64,000 nt of DNA from Aldrovandia affinis (Eukaryota > Chordata > Actinopteri > Notacanthiformes > Halosauridae): contig JAINUG010000055.1 in the NCBI GenBank assembly GCA_029706075.1, forward strand, positions 248,001 through 312,000, read 5' to 3'. The position numbers and the translations under genes were made by a program. Shown here one piece after another: positions 1 to 11,175 of the stretch (position 1 is the first letter of the stretch; each line of letters begins with the position of its first letter). A model generated the notes under the pieces. The model had not been told where the DNA came from and did no database searches. It saw nothing but the letters and a program-made list of their open reading frames with translations.

Positions 1-1519
1 TCATTTAGGTAAACGCTGATCTTGAAAATTCTTTTGAGTTTACAAAGTCACTTTTGATGAAATCACCTTCACCTTCAGTCACCTGAAGAGACAATAAACG
101 ATGGAGTAAATTAACTGTGTGTGTGTGGGGGAGCGCTTGAGCGACTGTCCTTGGGGCTTGTTACAAGAACTGCACTTATTGGCAGGCAAGTAGCTGCTCG
201 CAATCTGCCATATTGGTCTTTGTGCAAGTCTGCGAAATAATCTTAGCCTTATCGACAGTGGAACAAATCTGTGATCTGACTTCGGGACAAGTGACATGAG
301 CGTGCTAACTGGAGACGTGCTCCCGGCTGTAATCCCGCCCCTGACGGAGGTGGAGCTCAGTGCCTGTCCCGGCCTGGAATTGGTCGAGTTGCTCTTGCCA
401 GTTGAACTGCTGTTTGCCTTGCTTGTTTAAACCGGGAAAGAAAGCCACGCCCCTCCTGGCTGAAACCCGATCAGCCATTCTCTGCTTAGCCTTCTGGGCC
501 ATTTAAAGCACCAGTGATCTGCCATACAGTCCGCTTGCACTAGTTGTGATTAAAGCGTAGTCCTCCAGTGCAGTGGCTGCCCGGCTCAGCAGAGCGGAAG
601 GAGATGGACGGTAGCACATTTGCTTTTGTGCACTTTTCACATGTGAACTGTTCACTCCTTGTTCCAAACTGGAGATTTGAGCACTGGACAGGAAGTGGCC
701 TCTGTATTTTGTATTCGTTGTCTTTATTTCTTCTGGCTTTGTTTTTATAACCTCCTTTATAAAGTTATTTGTGTCTGAAAGGCCACGTCCTTTTGACACG
801 GTGCATGAGCAATTTGCTTTCCCTGTTGGCGATGCAGCGTCGTGCTTGCACACCTCATGCTTCCGTCACATGATCAACGCCAAGAAAACATTTAGTCAGC
901 CCATCCTGCCTGCTACAGCGGGAATGATCAACCGCAGTTGGGCAGATGTATGCCATTGTAAATTAGGTTAATTCTTAATGGCATATTAGTCATGATGATA
1001 TAGTAAAAACTTTACTGAATATAGTTATGATGATGATTTTTTATATTGGTGCCGAGGAAGCCGAGCTGGGAACAGAGACATGGCTCTCGCAGTGCATCTT
1101 TTGCTGCAGCAGTGCAGTTGTGCAAAGGTTATTGAATGTTTTGCGCATCAGCTGTGGCTTTTCTGTGCGGTGGGCCTGCATGTTCCTAACTGCCCTGCAG
1201 GTGCGTCTTTCAAATATTGACTAGTGTCCGTCCTCCACCCCTTTTTTATTTTTTATTTTTTTAACTGGGACAAGCCCTCATAACCAGTCCATAGAATGCC
1301 AGGAAGTCATTCAAATGAAAACCTCCTGAACTGAAACACTGCTAACACTAAAAGTATATTTTCAGCTGCTTTTGTCACCTACACCTACTGTCTGTGTCAT
1401 GACAAAACCTTTCACTTTGGGTGGGACATTTCCCAATGTTGTGGTTGAGGTTTGAACATCTCAGAGCATGGGTATTCATCACTGCTTTAAGTCTGTATGA
1501 AGCCAAAATGGATGCTTTT
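1..1519. other. Noncoding DNA, nothing recognised
   Basis: No open reading frame here resembles a known protein and none is longer than about 120 codons. The sequence is neither strongly repetitive nor similar to other parts of the window. It is either intergenic or part of a long 5' intron of ncoa3; the sequence alone does not decide. Confidence 0.4.
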
Positions 1520-1850
1520 TAAAAATGTATTTACATTTTGTTTCCGATTTTTCCCTGTTTTTCTCCCTAATTTGGAAGCCAATTATACCCTCTATTTATT
1601 TAGATTAACCTCGCCGCCGGTCTGTACCCGGCAAGCTACACTCCGAGGCCAGCGATGATCCGCCTCCTTTAAGACGGAACTCACTGATCCCCTTTTCTGG
1701 AGACACCCATACGTGCTTCACAGCGAGTTTGTGCCGACCAGACTCGTACAGGACCAGCCAAATACGGGTGCGTTGGAGCACTACGATATCCACCAGCCCC
1801 AAAATGGACACTTTTAACACGGCAAACTCACAGGCTGAGTGTTCCCTTCA
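1520..1850. repeat. Diverged copy of a dispersed repeat
   Basis: The stretch around 1565-1600 (a CCTAATTTGG-like start followed by AGCCAATTA and a pyrimidine-rich CTATTT segment) is closely related to 28010-28070 and 42140-42180. In each case a moderately GC-rich 150-250 bp body with short stops in all frames follows. This looks like a short dispersed repeat family. No terminal repeats or target duplications could be delimited, so class and exact ends are unknown. Confidence 0.4.
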
Positions 1851-2814
1851 GAGTACTGGCAACTGTGCGGACAGTTGGGCACCGCGTTTCCTGTTTGCTG
1901 CTTCAGACATTTCCTTTGTTATCATACTGTATATGTTTTTACTATAAAAAGATTCGGCCTCAGGCCCTTCCACAGCACTTGATCTCGCTGTTTCTGTAAA
2001 CAAATCGAAGGATCTTTGTTTTTACGGTTACGTTTTTTTTGTGCTGCTCATTTTTGAAGCTTGTAGTTTAAAAATATATATATTTCTCAACTGTGAGTCA
2101 GCACCACTCCACTACATTCCAGAAAACATTACTAGACTAGAGTTTGCTGGACATGGATGTGCGCTTTCATTTGCAAGCCAAAAATACACTAAATGATCGA
2201 GTGGGCTCACACGAGCAGCTGATGAGCTGTCCGGTAACAGGGGGAAGGGTGGAGATTATGCCTCATTCTGCTGTTTTAAAGGCGTAGGCTAGCTGAGCCA
2301 TACAATTGTCCCTGTCCCCTTCAAGTGCACCTCAAGCTGTTTTATGAAAAAATTCAAAAGAATGTTAAATACGTATACAAGAGTAATTATTAGTAACAAT
2401 ACGTTTTGGGCGAATGTAGGATTTGGCAGTATATAGAAGCTTGTTTGTCGACACACGATCACTTGGTAAGATGTGAGGATACTGGGGCGAATGCACACAG
2501 CCCTGACAGCTCTATTCAGTCAGCCCTATAGGTCATTAAATGAGGTTAGCCTGAACTTGGTCGTTGTGGACTTTTGAGTGTTTAAGGTTGCGAGTCCCAC
2601 CTTTGAGTGAGGCCCTGGATGGGGAATAAACCCATTTATGTGAGGGAGAGGTGGAGGTGTTTAAAGGCTAGGGCCAGGATGGCTGCACTCTCACACAAGA
2701 GGCAGAATGCTTGAAGTGAAATGGAATCATCAGCTTTTTGGAATCCTCTTGCCCATTAATTATAAAGAACAAAAACCTCTGGATTAGAAATATCTTGTGT
2801 CAGATAGTTCTGTG
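1851..2814. other. Noncoding DNA, nothing recognised
   Basis: AT-rich sequence without recognisable coding potential, tandem repeats or transposon ends. A short ATATATATA run lies near 2073-2081. Confidence 0.4.
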
Positions 2815-3110
2815 CTATTCCTTGGCAGTGCTCACTCTGAGCAGCGCCTGTTGCTGCTTTTCCTGCGAGCGGACCAGAGCCTGCTGTTGAGCCTCCTTTA
2901 TGGCAGCTAGGTGGGATGCCAGCTGAGAGAGCAGGGAGCTCTCCATGGCAGCCAGTGGTGTGCTGCTCTGTTCCTGGGTTTCAGCACCAAGCCTGTCACA
3001 CGCTGTATGACACACCCCGGAGGAGAAGGGAACAGCAGGACACGGAGTGCAGATGGTCCAGGAACCGTATTTTATTCAGTTTCCCCTCCGAGAGAGCTTA
3101 AATTCAAACA
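2815..3110 (-). other. Short Gln/Ala-rich reading frame, possible retroelement gag relic
   Basis: On the minus strand (about 3015 to 2815) a 66-codon open frame encodes an Ala-, Gln- and Leu-rich amphipathic segment (AIKEAQQQALVRSQEK, then QQQALLR). Such segments occur in the N-terminal coiled part of gag-like proteins of fish LTR retrotransposons, but no diagnostic domain (CCHC knuckle, protease, reverse transcriptase) is adjacent. It ends just before the Tc1 relic that begins near 3120. Function is not assigned. Confidence 0.15.
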
Positions 3111-3119
3111 AACGTAAAT

Positions 3120-4357
3120 AAACAAAGATCCTAGCCTTTTCAGGTAACAAGTAATGGGTTAACAACTTACAGCTGTTCTGCAGCAATGGAAGTAAATTGA
3201 AAGTTGATGCAAACAATTCCTACAGGTGTCCCAAATCTTAGGCTACAATTAAAATGCACATTCGTGTGCCTAAAACAAGAAGGATACAATATAGGCTACA
3301 TGAAAGGGGGTGTTACTCATGTTAGTTATAAATATATAAACCATACAATTAGCAAAACGCATTTATTATAAAATGTTACTTTTATTAGTTTTGCAGAATT
3401 ATTCACAACATTACTATTACCTTAACTGCCTAATATAATTTAAAGAGAACATATGTAGGCCTAGCTATTTTAAGAGTGAAGGACTGTCACTGCCATACCC
3501 GCAGCATCCAGAATGGATTATTCTACTGACAAGCACCCCGAACTGTGGCACGAATCTCGGTGTCTCATGCTGCGTGGAGAATTTTTTTCCGCACGACTGC
3601 TCGACCAAAATAAATCTCGGTCGACCAACAGCCCATCGACCAAACAATCGATCAGTCGACTAAATGGGGTCAGCCCTAACAGGTTCCTACACCATCAAAA
3701 GGCACTTAGAACCTGGAGGAAAAGGTCTGGCAGACCCAAAGCCACAACAAAATCAGAAGACAAGTTTCTGAGACTCAACAGCTTGCGTGATAGGCGGCTC
3801 ACAGGACAACAGCTTCAAGCACAGCTTAACACTGGTTGAAGTAAGGAAGTCTCAGTTTAAACTGTGAAGAGAAGACTTCGACCTGCAGGTTTGACAGGTT
3901 GATGGGCAGTAAGAAAGCCATTGCTAAGATGGCAAAATAAGAAAAAGAGGCTTGCCTGGGCCATGAAGCACCGCCAGTGAACTACTGAAGACTGGAAGAA
4001 GGTCTTATGGACCGGTGAATTAAAATTTGAAATCTTCGGTTCATCAACCGAAATCTTTGTTTTTTTACGCCGTCAAGTAGGCGAAAGGATGGTTCCTCAG
4101 TGTTTAACACCAACTGTCAAACATGGAGGAGGAAGCGTGATGGTCTGGTGCTCTTTTGCTGGATCCCGAGTCGGCGACTTGCACAGTGACTGGCACCCTG
4201 AACCAAAAGGGCTACCACAGCATTTTGCAGGACCATGCAATACCCTCTGGTCTACACCTAGTTGGTCAGGGGTTCATCCTGCAGCAAGATAATGACCCAA
4301 AACATACCTCCAGGCTATGTCAGAACTACCATAGAAGAAAAGAACAAGACGGTAGGC
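3120..4357 (+). mobile_element. Tc1-like transposon, degraded copy (family A), interrupted
   Basis: Sequence from about 3138 to 3230 matches the 5' region of the better preserved copies at 50889-52504 and 59294-60803. Sequence from 3680 to 4357 matches their transposase region. A hAT-derived segment (3240-3678) lies between the two and about 230 bp of the original element is missing at that point. The transposase is broken by stops and frameshifts: the first catalytic aspartate of the DD34E triad is replaced by glycine (WTGEL near 4010, where WTDES is expected), while the second region [10 protein letters not shown] near 4283 is still readable. The copy ends abruptly at a GT-rich minisatellite, so the third catalytic residue and the right inverted repeat are gone. 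Related proteins cut and paste DNA at TA sites; this copy cannot encode an active enzyme. Confidence 0.85.
3240..3678 (-). mobile_element. Non-autonomous hAT-like fragment inside the Tc1 relic
   Basis: The right end reads GGTCAGCCCTA (ending 3678), the reverse complement of the TAGGGCTGACC terminus seen at 23181. Subterminal GTCGACC and CAGTCGAC motifs are shared with 23180-23860, as is a TAGGCTACAATT segment inside. No transposase remains. The left end is truncated or too diverged to place, and no target duplication can be read because the surrounding Tc1 is deleted at the junction. Confidence 0.6.
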
Positions 4358-4374
4358 TGATTTGTGTTCTGTGA

Positions 4375-5395
4375 GAGTGTACATGTGTGCATGTGTATGT
4401 GTATTACATTGTGATTCGCGTTGTGCCTGCGTGTGTGAGTGTATTACATCTTGCTTCGTGGTGTGCGTGTGTGAGTGCATTACATCGTGATTCCTTTTGT
4501 GTGAGTGCGTGTATTACCTCGTGTTTTGTGTGTTCGTGCGTGCACTACATTGTCCTTGTTGTGTGAGTATTACATTGATTCCTTTTGTGAGTGTGTATTA
4601 CATCATGATTTATGTTGTGTATGTGTGTTTATTACATTGTTATTTGTGTTGTGTGAGTGTGTATTACAATGTGAAGTTTTTTCAATATTGTAGAAAAAGG
4701 AAAGTATTAAGAATAAGGAAGGAACTTTGGTTCATAATAATAACAAACACACTAAATGGTTACTTTATTGAGAGCTTTACTAGAGAAGAGGTTATAAATA
4801 TGCCTAAATGTGTAGCCAATGTACAGAATGTTTTGGAGGACTTTGAGATAAGGGACGTAGAAGTATTACAAAAACCTAAGACAAGGCAGCAGGCCCTGAT
4901 GGGATATATTCCAGAGTACTCAAAGAACTTGGGGAAATTGTATATAAACCATTAACAGATATTTTTATGCAATCCATAAACACTGGAGAAATACCAGATG
5001 ACTGGAAGCAGGGTAGTATAATTCCAATATATAAGAATGGGGACTGTACTGATCAAGGGTTACATCTTGATGTGTGTTGTATGTGTGTGTGTGTGTATAT
5101 GTGTATATTACATTGTAATTTGTGTCGTGTGTCAGTGTATGTATGTATTACATCTTGATTCGTGTTTGTGTGAGTGTGTATTACATCATTTTTCTTGTCT
5201 GTGTCTGTATTACTTTGTGATTCGTGTGTGTGTATTACATTGTGATTTGTGTGTGTGTGTGAGTGTGTATTACATCTTGATTTGTGCGTGCATTATATTG
5301 TGATTAGTGCGAGTGCGTGCGTCCGTGCGTGTGTGTTACATCGTGGTGCGTGTGAGAGCATGGGTGTGTGTTGCATCGTGCTTCGCACTGTGCCT
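4375..5395 (+). repeat. GT-rich minisatellite split by a LINE fragment
   Basis: Irregular tandem units of about 30-42 bp share a core ATTACATCGTGATTCGTGT followed by TGTGTGAG-type spacers. They run from about 4375 to 4684 and again from about 5059 to 5395. Unit length varies, and many units have point changes. The two arrays flank a CR1-type LINE fragment and abut the broken end of a Tc1 element. Confidence 0.8.
4685..5058 (+). mobile_element. CR1-type LINE fragment (reverse transcriptase region)
   Basis: Translation gives [18 protein letters not shown] followed by KNGD, the start of the reverse-transcriptase domain of CR1-like LINEs. The same family is present on the minus strand at 60890-63300, and nucleotide identity is visible at both ends (for example TTTTTTCAATATTGTAG at the left). 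This copy keeps an internal piece near 4840-4950 that the other copy has lost. It is a small internal fragment without the catalytic YADD-type box and cannot be functional. Confidence 0.8.
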
Positions 5396-5514
5396 TTTCT
5401 ACTTTGGGTTTTTAAATGAAGGAGGGGAAAGTGAGGCAGAAAGGCGGGGGCAGATCTCTGGAGCTTAATTCTTCCAGCAGGTCATAGTTCAGTTGCAGTG
5501 GCAGCGTGAGCTGT

Positions 5515-5520
5515 GATTGG
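5515..5520 (-). promoter_or_regulatory. Inverted CCAAT motif
   Basis: GATTGG within TGTGATTGGCTGAG reads as CCAAT on the minus strand with the flanking bases preferred by NF-Y. It is an isolated motif, and such motifs also occur by chance. Confidence 0.15.
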
Positions 5521-5656
5521 CTGAGGAAAGGTGAAATTAAATCCACAGTAAACTTTTGACCCCGCCGGAGCTCAGTGCACACGCCCAGGACAGGCATGGA
5601 ATGGAATCGGCTCTTTCCCTCTCTGGCTCTTTCTCTCTCTCTACCTCATGGATTTA

Positions 5657-5760
5657 TACAGGGCTGTAATGGGAGGGGAGGGGGGAGCAGAAGAGAAGAG
5701 AGGAGACTGGGGGAGAGGAGAGGAGGGGGAGGGGGAGGGCGAGCATTGGAAGAGGGGAAG
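5657..5760 (+). repeat. Polypurine (G/A) tract with G-runs
   Basis: An almost pure purine strand of about 100 bp with many GGGG and GGAGAGG runs. Mirror-symmetric polypurine tracts can form triplex (H-DNA), and closely spaced G-runs can form quadruplexes. This is a composition-based observation only. Confidence 0.7.
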
Positions 5761-6008
5761 GGAGAAGGAGACATGGAAGCAGACAAAAGGAATGCACGCC
5801 ATAATTAGACACACAAGACCAGCACACTAAGGGCCGTGCTGATGCTTTTACGCCACTTTTGCGAAGTCTTAATAAAAGAACAGGACATGTTGCCCTCGAT
5901 GCCCCTTTCTCATTTGAACCCGCAGCAGTATCTGTTTGACTGATCGCATGGGTGGATAAATGTATACCATTCAGGATTGTGTGATTGGAATGCTTTGTGC
6001 TAGAAATT

Positions 6009-6039
<31 letters not shown>
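6009..6039 (+). repeat. (GAT)n trinucleotide microsatellite
   Basis: Ten uninterrupted GAT units, one of them changed to GAG at the right end. The opposite-strand open frame across it (a poly-isoleucine run) is an artefact. Confidence 0.95.
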
Positions 6040-6870
6040 GGAGGCTGATACATTTAAGGAAGAACAGGTTGTGACCAGTGGAGGCAAGCATGGCATGGCA
6101 GTGGCCCCTCTGTCGCTGCCAGTGTAAAGCACCATATGGTCGCTTAACGGATGGATTTCACATTAGCTGTCCCCTGGACATTTTTGTTCTTGAATCCAAT
6201 TAGGCTACTCCACCCATAGGAGCCGGTCCATTAGATACGGAGTCCCAGAGCTCAGTGCTAATGGAGAGGGAGCCTGATGCCAACCACAAATACAATGATT
6301 TCAAACACCCTCACTGTTATACCTGTTTTCTGTTCACATTTAAAGTCGTCAATGGTTTTATTCCTCTGTTCTGTAGGCTCGGTTGGAATATTTGACATTG
6401 ATGCAAAGTTTCTCAAAGAAAGTGTGCGTGCGTGTGTATGTATTTGTGTGCGTGTATTGTGTATTTGTGCCTGTTAGCACACACTCGCGTGTGTGCGTGC
6501 CTTTCCAGGCAGTTATCTGCCCTCGCTTTTGTTTGAGCTGTTGATTGATGAGTGTCAGTAAAATGTGATTTGGATTCCCCAGAGGTTAAGATGTTCTGCC
6601 ACACAACCTGGTCAGCCTAATCTGCCTGTTTTCTAGCCTGTTATTTTCCTTTTCCTCATACCCCCGGACTGCTCAGTTTGACGTGGACAGAAAGAAGGTG
6701 CATGGGTCTGAGTAGATTGTGAACTTTGAGTGTTGTGCATTTGGGAAAGTGGGAGGTTGAGGATTGGATATTAGACATGCTTTCTCAAAATGCAGCCTTT
6801 ATTCTCCCCTCCGAACAACCTTTCCCTTCTCCCCATGTTTGCAAATCCCCTGGAAGGAGCGGTCCGCTGT

Positions 6871-6897
6871 GATTGGCCCATGAAAGGCTCCGATTGG
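6871..6897 (-). promoter_or_regulatory. Pair of inverted CCAAT boxes
   Basis: Two GATTGG motifs at 6871-6876 and 6892-6897, 21 bp apart and in the same orientation, match the inverted CCAAT (NF-Y) consensus with good flanks (GTGATTGGCC, CCGATTGGCT). Paired, helically phased CCAAT boxes are common in promoters and enhancers. No TATA box, CpG island or transcript start can be shown nearby. Confidence 0.25.
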
Positions 6898-7223
6898 CTG
6901 TCATTTCTCTGCCTGTGACTGCAGGCACCACAGGACATCCCGGGCTTGTGAGGGCTGAAACGTCCGTCCTTGCTGGTGTTCGCTGGGTTAGGGTTTTTTT
7001 TCCTTCTCGACTCTGCGCATCTTTATACGTGACTGAAAACTAAAGCATATTTAAATGAAAGAAAAATGTTAAATTGACAGACCAACAGAAAAAAAACAAC
7101 TAAGTCTTAGTCTCCAAGGGCAGGGCTTTTTTGTATGCCCATCAACTTAAGCAGGCTGTTTAAAAATAGAGCTGATTCACACTAGTACAAGAAAATCCCC
7201 CCCCCCCCTTCCCCCGCCACCAA

Positions 7224-7248
7224 ACGTGTGCGCGCGCGCACACACACT
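7224..7248. repeat. Alternating purine-pyrimidine tract
   Basis: ACGTGTGCGCGCGCGC followed by ACACACAC is strictly alternating and largely self-complementary about the central GCGC run. Such sequence can adopt left-handed Z-DNA or extrude a cruciform under negative supercoiling. Confidence 0.7.
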
Positions 7249-8788
7249 GCACAGTAGGGCACCCCCCTGTTGTGGAAATGGATGGTCGTGCTCCCCCTGC
7301 AGATGCCCAAGTACCTCACCCAACCCGCTTATCCTAATGCCAGTCATTTTCAGCCAGGGGGGGACCATTGCTGTGGGCCAGTGTTTTTCAGTGCTGGCCA
7401 GCAATACCACTAGTTTCCTAATGATGCTTAGTATGTGCAAAAATTGCAACAGACTACAGTAGGTGATGTTTTTTATTCACCATGTTTGGTGATTTGAAAT
7501 AGTTGCTCTTGTGCATGGCCATTTAGGGCTCAGGGGTCCTGGTGTTGCCCTTGGAGGGTTGCTGAGTTAGTCGGGTGAGCTTTCAGCTGTCGAAAGGGCC
7601 GCGCGTGTAAAGTTGTAAGCGCTCTGGTCCACCCCACCCCATCCCAAGCGGACGGGAGTATTCCGTGTGAGTGAATAATGTGCGCTAGCGGTAGGACTTC
7701 CTGTGCGTGACGCTCCTGCAGTAAAGGTGGAGTGAAGCCAGGGTGCCTCTCCGTCGCCATGGTTAATGTCAGCCCGACCCACACTGGGGTGGGGTCAGGC
7801 TGACATTAAGCCATTGTTGGCACATGATGCACACTAGATTTATGGGTAGGCATTATAAATGTAGCGTGCAAGGATTATCTCTTTTTTCTTTTTTTTTTTA
7901 CATGCTACTTTTTGTAGGTAGACAGCAGCAGAAGATTTGGTCCAGATGTTCAGTCATTTCAATTTAAAAGTCTAAAACTTCAGTGGGCGTTAACCCCTAG
8001 TTCTGAAAGTTCTGTGTACAGTCTTTTCAGTCTGTAATCCAGAAGCCGAGGTTACTGTGCTGGAGGACTGAGCAACTGATGCAGATTGCAGGCAGACTGC
8101 AAGTGCCCGAGCTCTGAGAAAGCGATGTGGAAACGTCACCCAAGAGTGCAACCACAGGGCATTTCTGGCACGTCAGCACATGGCGAAATTTACCTAAGAT
8201 ACCATAGACCTGTAGTCCATTTTCATAGTAGCGCAAGGACCTAGGATGTTGTAACTCCCCATGTATTCTTCTTTTCTGTACCCTTTTCGCAGTGACTGGA
8301 GATTTTGTCCCCCACCCGATCACTTACTGCTTTGCAAAGTGCGCAGCTCCTAAAATGCACTGCCCCCAGCAGTGTGATCATGGCGCCAGTGCTATTTAGT
8401 GCAGATCTGACTGAGGCCTGTTGTAATGACCAACCGCTGTGGCTCACTGCTAGCACAGTGCTGTAGGACATGGGCCCTGTCTGGTCGCAGGATACATCGA
8501 TTGACCCCATTACAGTAATTAGGTCCGAGATGCCTCCAGAGACGTTGCCGGCCTCTGGCTTAAAAGCCATAAAATCGCTGCCCCGTCCGCCATTCCATTC
8601 ACATCCTGTAATTACATTATAAATAGTGGCACCGAATGTTTTGAAGCTGTGTAATTTTCTTAGGAGGGGTATAATTTTCTATTCCTGATTGAGAATTGTT
8701 AGCAAAAGCCCTAAATTACAGCTCTGCATCAGGGGTGGGGGGAGGATAAACCCTAGTGCTGTGCACCTTGTCTGGGGACTACTGCCAC

Positions 8789-8792
<4 letters not shown>
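7249..8792. other. Unique noncoding DNA
   Basis: No recognisable gene or transposon end was found. It contains the inverted repeat at 7764-7808. Minus-strand open frames of up to 109 codons near 8030-8570 do not resemble any known domain and show no splice-consistent continuation. Confidence 0.35.
7764..7808. other. Near-perfect 17-bp inverted repeat (hairpin)
   Basis: TAATGTCAGCCCGACCC (7764-7780) pairs with GGGTCAGGCTGACATTA (7792-7808) with one mismatch, leaving an 11-nt loop. There is no T-run after it and no flanking target duplication. It could be a small structured RNA element, a protein-binding palindrome or a remnant of a palindromic transposon end. Confidence 0.6.

Positions 8793-8827
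<35 letters not shown>
8793..8827 (+). repeat. (AC)n microsatellite
   Basis: Seventeen uninterrupted AC dinucleotides plus one base. Confidence 0.97.
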
Positions 8828-8828
<1 letters not shown>

Positions 8829-10796
8829 TAACTGCTCCAACTCTGAGGTTGTCTTGTGATGCTAACATCGTTAGCGTTCCATATAATATAACTGCAAACT
8901 ATGAAATGGTTGTTGTTCAGAAAACACTGTTGGATTTATTTAGCCTGAACTAAGGTGATGGAGGTTAGTGGCACCACCCCAAACTCACATTGAGCCTGGT
9001 ACAGCTGGCCACTGCTCGTTGTCAGGAAAAGTCACCACTGCAAGAACATTCAAGCTCCAGTAAATAACTTTATTTCAGCCACATGCACACAACATGGGCA
9101 TCAACAGGTCTAGCATGACGCCAACAAGTGGTAGCTTAATAACCACTGCTTAACTGGCTTCTTGTCCTGGAGTAATAATAAACAATAATATGAATAAGGG
9201 TCATATAAATGGAAATAAGTTGTTGAGCAATGACTGGCAAACGCTATTCCACAGTTATAAAAACTTCATCATAACAATGACCTCCCTGCTTATTAAACAG
9301 TCAACACGACTCACAGAAAAACAAATTTACAACAATGTAGTTCAGGGGCCCAGATTAGCAGTCGTCCTATCGTCTCAGACTACAAAAATTAAGAAGGACG
9401 ACCTTCGATTTCCAAGTGATCGTCCTGCTGACGACTGTGAATTTAGGATTTTATCATTTTTTTAATTAGCTAACTGGAACTATTTCTGTTTTACACTCGC
9501 ATCGTAACAAACATGTCATACGTGGATATTCAAAAATATTTCCAATAAGTTCCAAATGGGAAAAGCGGCACATTGTCATACGCATGCAGTCTGTGCTCAC
9601 CGTGTTTGTTGTTGTTGCTATGCCAGACTCTGCAGCAGTCAAGCAAGTTTGCGGATCGTCGCACATAGACACTACAGTGAGAACCAGCTAGTTAGTTAGC
9701 TAGGTAACGTTAGCGTTCACGGATATTGGGTTTTGATATCAGCGATATCAGCTAAAATCTCAACAAAAATATGATTCAGAGAACAGACATCACACTTTCC
9801 AGGAAAATTGGAAGGTGAATATGGCTTGGCTTGTCAAGACCATGGCTTGTCTGGGAGGAGGAAGGGATAATGAGATGTAGTTGGTGCATTCAAGCTAAAG
9901 AAGTAGACAGAAAAATAGGCACCAAAAATATGCGTACTGTATTCAAAATCAAATATTTGATGTACACGGTCTTCTTTGTTGCTCACCTACAGCGCTTGCA
10001 GCTATGCGTGTAGGACAAGTAACTTTTAGGAAGGGCAAGTATCTTAGAAAAGATACTTGTCCGCAGCAGATTGCCAGGAGTGACCCGGCGTCCTCTCAAT
10101 TTGGAATCGAGCCGGGCACTTTGTAACTTTTATAATTGTTCAACCCTTAAACCTTATTGGTCAAGAGGTCAGAGGTCTCAGGGGACTGATAGGGCAAGCT
10201 ACAAATGGTGACTAAGGAGCTGTCCTAGTTTGGTTAAATGGTTTTCCTAACAGGTGAAGGGTAACACAAAAGAGAGGGATTGTGTGCCCAGGCATGTCCT
10301 TTGAAAGCAGACAGACAGAATCTTCCCAGGCTTGTAGATCTACAGGCTGTTTGTACAATCGCAACGATGCAAAAATCGAGGTCTTAAAATAGAAACCAAA
10401 CAAATCTGTGTATTAATTGCATTTTCTTCCCAATCTAAAACAAACTGGTGCTATCACAAATAGCATGATCTTGTGGCTGACTAAATGGTTGTACCTTACT
10501 AAATGGATGGAGTAGAAGTACAGTCTACATACTAACTTTAGCCAAAAGAGTGAGCTACACTTTTAAATCAGAAAGAAGTGAAAGAAGACCGCGTTTGACT
10601 GTTTACAATGTTTTGGTTAACTTGCAAACATTGACTAAATTCCTTTCAAATGGTAAATGATTAACACCCGTACTGAGAACATCACCGTATTACCTGAGAA
10701 ATACTGCTCTTTGACCGCAGCCCACAGTCTCACACGTTATTTTTGTTCTTAACAGAGTAGAATAAATGTCAGGATTTTCTCACATTCCCGTCACAC
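8828..10796. other. Noncoding DNA with a hairpin at 10033-10062
   Basis: Nothing coding is recognised. Around 9350-9440 a pair of GTCGTCCT/AGGACGAC words in opposite orientation gives a loose inverted repeat, and 10033-10062 is a strong hairpin. Together these suggest remnants of an old DNA transposon between about 9350 and 10130, but ends and target duplications could not be fixed. Confidence 0.3.
10033..10062. other. Perfect short hairpin
   Basis: CAAGTATCTT (10036-10045) and AAGATACTTG (10050-10059) pair perfectly around the loop AGAA. The stem extends by a G-T wobble and two G-C pairs to 13 bp. There is no run of T after it, so it is not an obvious Pol III terminator structure. It lies beside a degraded repeat and may be a transposon terminus. 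Confidence 0.6.
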
Positions 10797-11175
10797 TTGT
10801 GCACTCTGAGGCTCACTGATACGAACACTCCGGCACACACTACTGCACGTACTCACACACACGCACATGTAGTCGCACACACTAGTGCACATACTCACAT
10901 ACACTCACACACTAGCGCACGTACTCACACACACACACACGCACACGTGCACACACTAGAGCACGTACTCACACGCACACACTACCGCACGTACTCACAC
11001 ATGCACACATGGACGCACAGATACTCCCACACGCACACACACACACGCACGCTAGCGCACGTACTCATGCACACACTAGCGCACATACTCACACGCACAC
11101 ACTAGCACATGTATTCGCACACACTAGCGGTCCCGCACATACACACACGCATACATACACTTGCTTGTGTGCACA
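10797..11175 (+). repeat. CA-rich minisatellite
   Basis: Irregular tandem units of roughly 25-35 bp built around CACACTAGCGCACGTACTCA alternate with CA runs. At least nine units are recognisable. Open frames made of alternating Thr/His codons across this region are artefacts of the repeat. Confidence 0.85.

Larger units (their letters stand above)
5396..7222. other. Mostly unique noncoding DNA
   Basis: No recognisable gene. The stretch holds a purine-rich tract (5657-5760), a GAT trinucleotide run (6009-6039), three inverted CCAAT motifs and a GT-rich patch at 6420-6505. Open frames here are short or come from simple repeats. It could contain regulatory sequence for ncoa3, but nothing proves it. 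Confidence 0.4.

Noticed and set aside
5654..6091. 145-codon minus-strand frame with a poly-isoleucine run
   Set aside because: The run is the complement of the GAT microsatellite, and the rest spans a polypurine tract.
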